A stretch of 64,000 nt of DNA from positions 212,567 through 276,566 of the forward strand of contig BEXV01000260.1 of NCBI GenBank assembly GCA_003118195.1, read 5' to 3'. Shown here piece after piece: positions 61,845-64,000 of the stretch. Position 1 is the stretch's first letter; each line of letters opens with the position of its first letter. Under the pieces are notes generated by a model. That model did no database searches. It saw only the letters and a program-made list of their open reading frames with translations, and was not told where the DNA came from. This DNA is from Hemicentrotus pulcherrimus. Lineage: Eukaryota > Echinodermata > Echinoidea > Camarodonta > Strongylocentrotidae. A program made the translations under genes and the position numbers.

Positions 61845-64000
61845 GAGCACGAAGCAATTTCGTCAATCTATTGACTTTATAACACATTTATCAAGTGCGG
61901 GTAATAAATCGGTGCCTGTGTTCTACCGGGGAGTTGGCTTCTGGTTCTACCGGTCATCAATGAGACCTTGATTCCTCGCAGCGACGCTGGTATTACCATT
62001 TCACAGAGGTCACTTGCTACCTTGCCCGTTGTGATGTGGAGAAATGAGTAAATTAGCGGCAGCATGAATTGTTACCCCTTCACCCCCTCAGGGCCCAGTA
62101 ACTCATAAGTCCGCGTTAAATACGATTAATTGGTCGGCAAGTGATTGTCAAATTGAAAATGAGGATTGGTTTTATTAGCTACGTTGTGTTTATACACCGA
62201 TTGGGTGAGGCTTGGACGCGGGTTGTGGGGAACAACTATGGGACAATTTGATGCAAGGTCAGGCTGCATTGTGGCGCGTAATAAGCAAAAACCAATGTTG
62301 TTCCAAAGAGTTATCGCCATCAGCAAGCTACGTACAAACAGTGGTATGGCTATTTCACTCGAAGGTAACACAACCATGAAGCAAATGGACTGAGTTTGTC
62401 AATATTTCAGCCACAAGGAATTGGTTCTACATTTATATCTACGTCACCCCGGGAAAGGTTTGTATGGAAATCCAAAGCGCACACAAGTTCCATGTTTTAT
62501 ATTTGGTCAGCAACAATGTGAACTAATAATGCTCCCACCACGATAAAAACACAAATAACTCCCATTCAAGAGAATCTAACATTTCTTTTCATTCCTCGAA
62601 TTGCCTCTAGTAATTCTCATCACAAAAAGAAAGGCTAACAATGTGATAACAATTTCATTTGCTGTTATCAACACACAAAAAAAGATTTCTTTTTTTTCTT
62701 CGAGTTGCCCTTTGGAAGAAACCCATCAGTAAACCAAATAGGAATACAGAAAGAAGAAAGAAAAAAGAAAGGGAAAAAAAGGGAATGTTTGTGAGAGCCT
62801 TTTCCCCGCCAATGGATATCTATTGCATTTTCGACTCAGACACCTTTTCTATTCATGGAAACTTTGTGATCACTGCTGCTCCTTTCATAGGCAGCACAGA
62901 ATAATCATGGCTGACTCTCAGAGCAAATCCTCGTTTAATTAATCCATTGGCAAATATATCAGATTCACAGGAATGAATAAAAGGTATTATTCATTCAGCG
63001 TGAAGACGGGATTATCGATGACATGGTTTCCTTCCTCGAAAAAAAAAGGGAAAGAAAGGAAGAAAAAAAAAACTCATGGCGTCTAGATTTTCTAAGGTGT
63101 CGAAATGATTAAAAAGCAAATAAAGGCTGATAATGCCAATTTATGTCTGGTTTGTTCCATTATGTCTAAATTTGTCATGAAAATAGGCACGCATTTTAGT
63201 ATTACTCCTCTTTACTCTAAATTATGTATCAACATTCTTAAATTCTGGATATGATTTATGTACATTTTCATACGTGGGTATTGGAGGAGTTTGGTTCTTT
63301 TTAAGTTGTTATATTGACGTGTGTATTCACTATAAGGAAAATGCTAAACGTGAGAAACAATTAAAATTTCTTTTGCAACATTCATTGTTAATGTATTTGA
63401 TGGCGTATTTCTTTTAACATTTGTAAGTTAACCTCACGAATTCTCCATCCAACCACGAAAGCTCTAAAACTTCGTATCAAACAATAATGTCACAGATTGA
63501 AATTGCTAATTAGCACAATAAACTATCATTTGAATTACCTCATGTGAAATCACATTTGAAACTAAATAGTATTGATTGATATGCTGATGCATATCCGGTA
63601 TTTGTTTTCCTCAGAGGGTGTCCTCGAAATAATAATGTTGACTGAGTTCATTCCACCAGGGAAAAATGCCCCCGAAAGGAAAAAAATATGGCCCGTGCTC
63701 TGCCTCGCCTGACCAGGCCCCTCATACATAAAGGTTGACCAACACCATAGACCACTGTCACGCTTAAGTTGTTTTCAAGCAATGAATGCAACTGGTATAA
63801 AACCCCTCAATAAACTCCCTATTCTCCTAGCTTTCAATAGGCTTCAAGGGTAGGGTAATTAACGCGGAACTTATGACATTGGCTCAGAAAACGGGTATTA
63901 TCTTCACTCGGACAACAAGTCTCCGTGCATAGGTATCACTCCAGTCTCACTCACCTACGCTTTAAATGCCAAATCAATGAATTTTCCCTTCCTTTTGATT

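Larger units (their letters stand above)
57373..64000 (-). other. dlx: Dlx intron, continuing past the right edge
   Basis: At least 6.6 kb of non-coding DNA upstream of the last Dlx exon. I searched both strands by eye for the first 44 homeodomain residues and for Dlx N-terminal exons and found none. GC-richer patches lie at 61880-62340 and 63640-63960. The other open frames are short and without domains. Confidence 0.75.

Noticed and set aside
63955..63980. Splice donor (TAG|GTGAGT on the minus strand) as the end of the preceding Dlx exon
   Set aside because: The sequence before it does not encode the expected homeodomain residues up to Gln44, so it is not the missing Dlx exon.

Overview
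This is metazoan nuclear DNA, AT-rich and gene-poor, with two ANTP-class homeobox genes on the minus strand. It looks like a marine invertebrate deuterostome, most likely an echinoderm such as a sea urchin. The reasons are the single Mnx and Dll/Dlx-type genes with homeodomain introns at the same place, tRNA-derived SINEs and small inverted-repeat elements of the kind common in such genomes, and abundant (GA)n, (ATT)n and (GATA)n satellites. The sequence does not settle the species; hemichordate, amphioxus or another invertebrate cannot be excluded.

Layout. Positions 1 to 27,635 hold a Mnx (HB9/Mnx1-type) gene read right to left. Exon 1 (27,635 to 27,062) has an N-terminal Eh1 repressor motif. 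A 24.1-kb intron follows. The 161-bp exon 2 (2,964 to 2,804) carries homeodomain residues 1-44. After a 2.4-kb intron, exon 3 (394 to 1) carries residues 45-60 and an acidic tail, still open at the left edge. Splice phases agree at both junctions. Positions 27,636 to about 28,290 are the likely promoter side. A 29-kb stretch without a recognisable gene follows. At 57,372 to 56,674 lies the last coding exon of a Distal-less/Dlx gene, also on the minus strand; its intron runs rightward to the window end, so its earlier exons lie beyond 64,000.

The large Mnx intron is not uniform. Its part nearest exon 2 (about 3.4 to 10 kb) is relatively GC-rich and holds paired inverted short motifs (TGCGTCA/TGACGCA, GGTGCGC/GCGCACC, GGCGGGA/TCCCGCC), E2F-like sites and one NRF1/P3A2-like palindrome. 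It is the best candidate for cis-regulatory DNA. The 29-kb spacer holds SINEs, a roughly 200-bp sequence present twice about 1 kb apart, a decayed threefold tandem repeat, a compact GC-rich island able to form nested hairpins, and long polypurine tracts.

Both genes encode homeodomain transcription factors. Their close linkage in the same orientation recalls the proposed ancestral Hox-linked (Super-Hox) homeobox array. Apart from these four exons I found no convincing protein-coding gene. There are two assembly gaps, 24,476-24,486 and 39,219-39,376.
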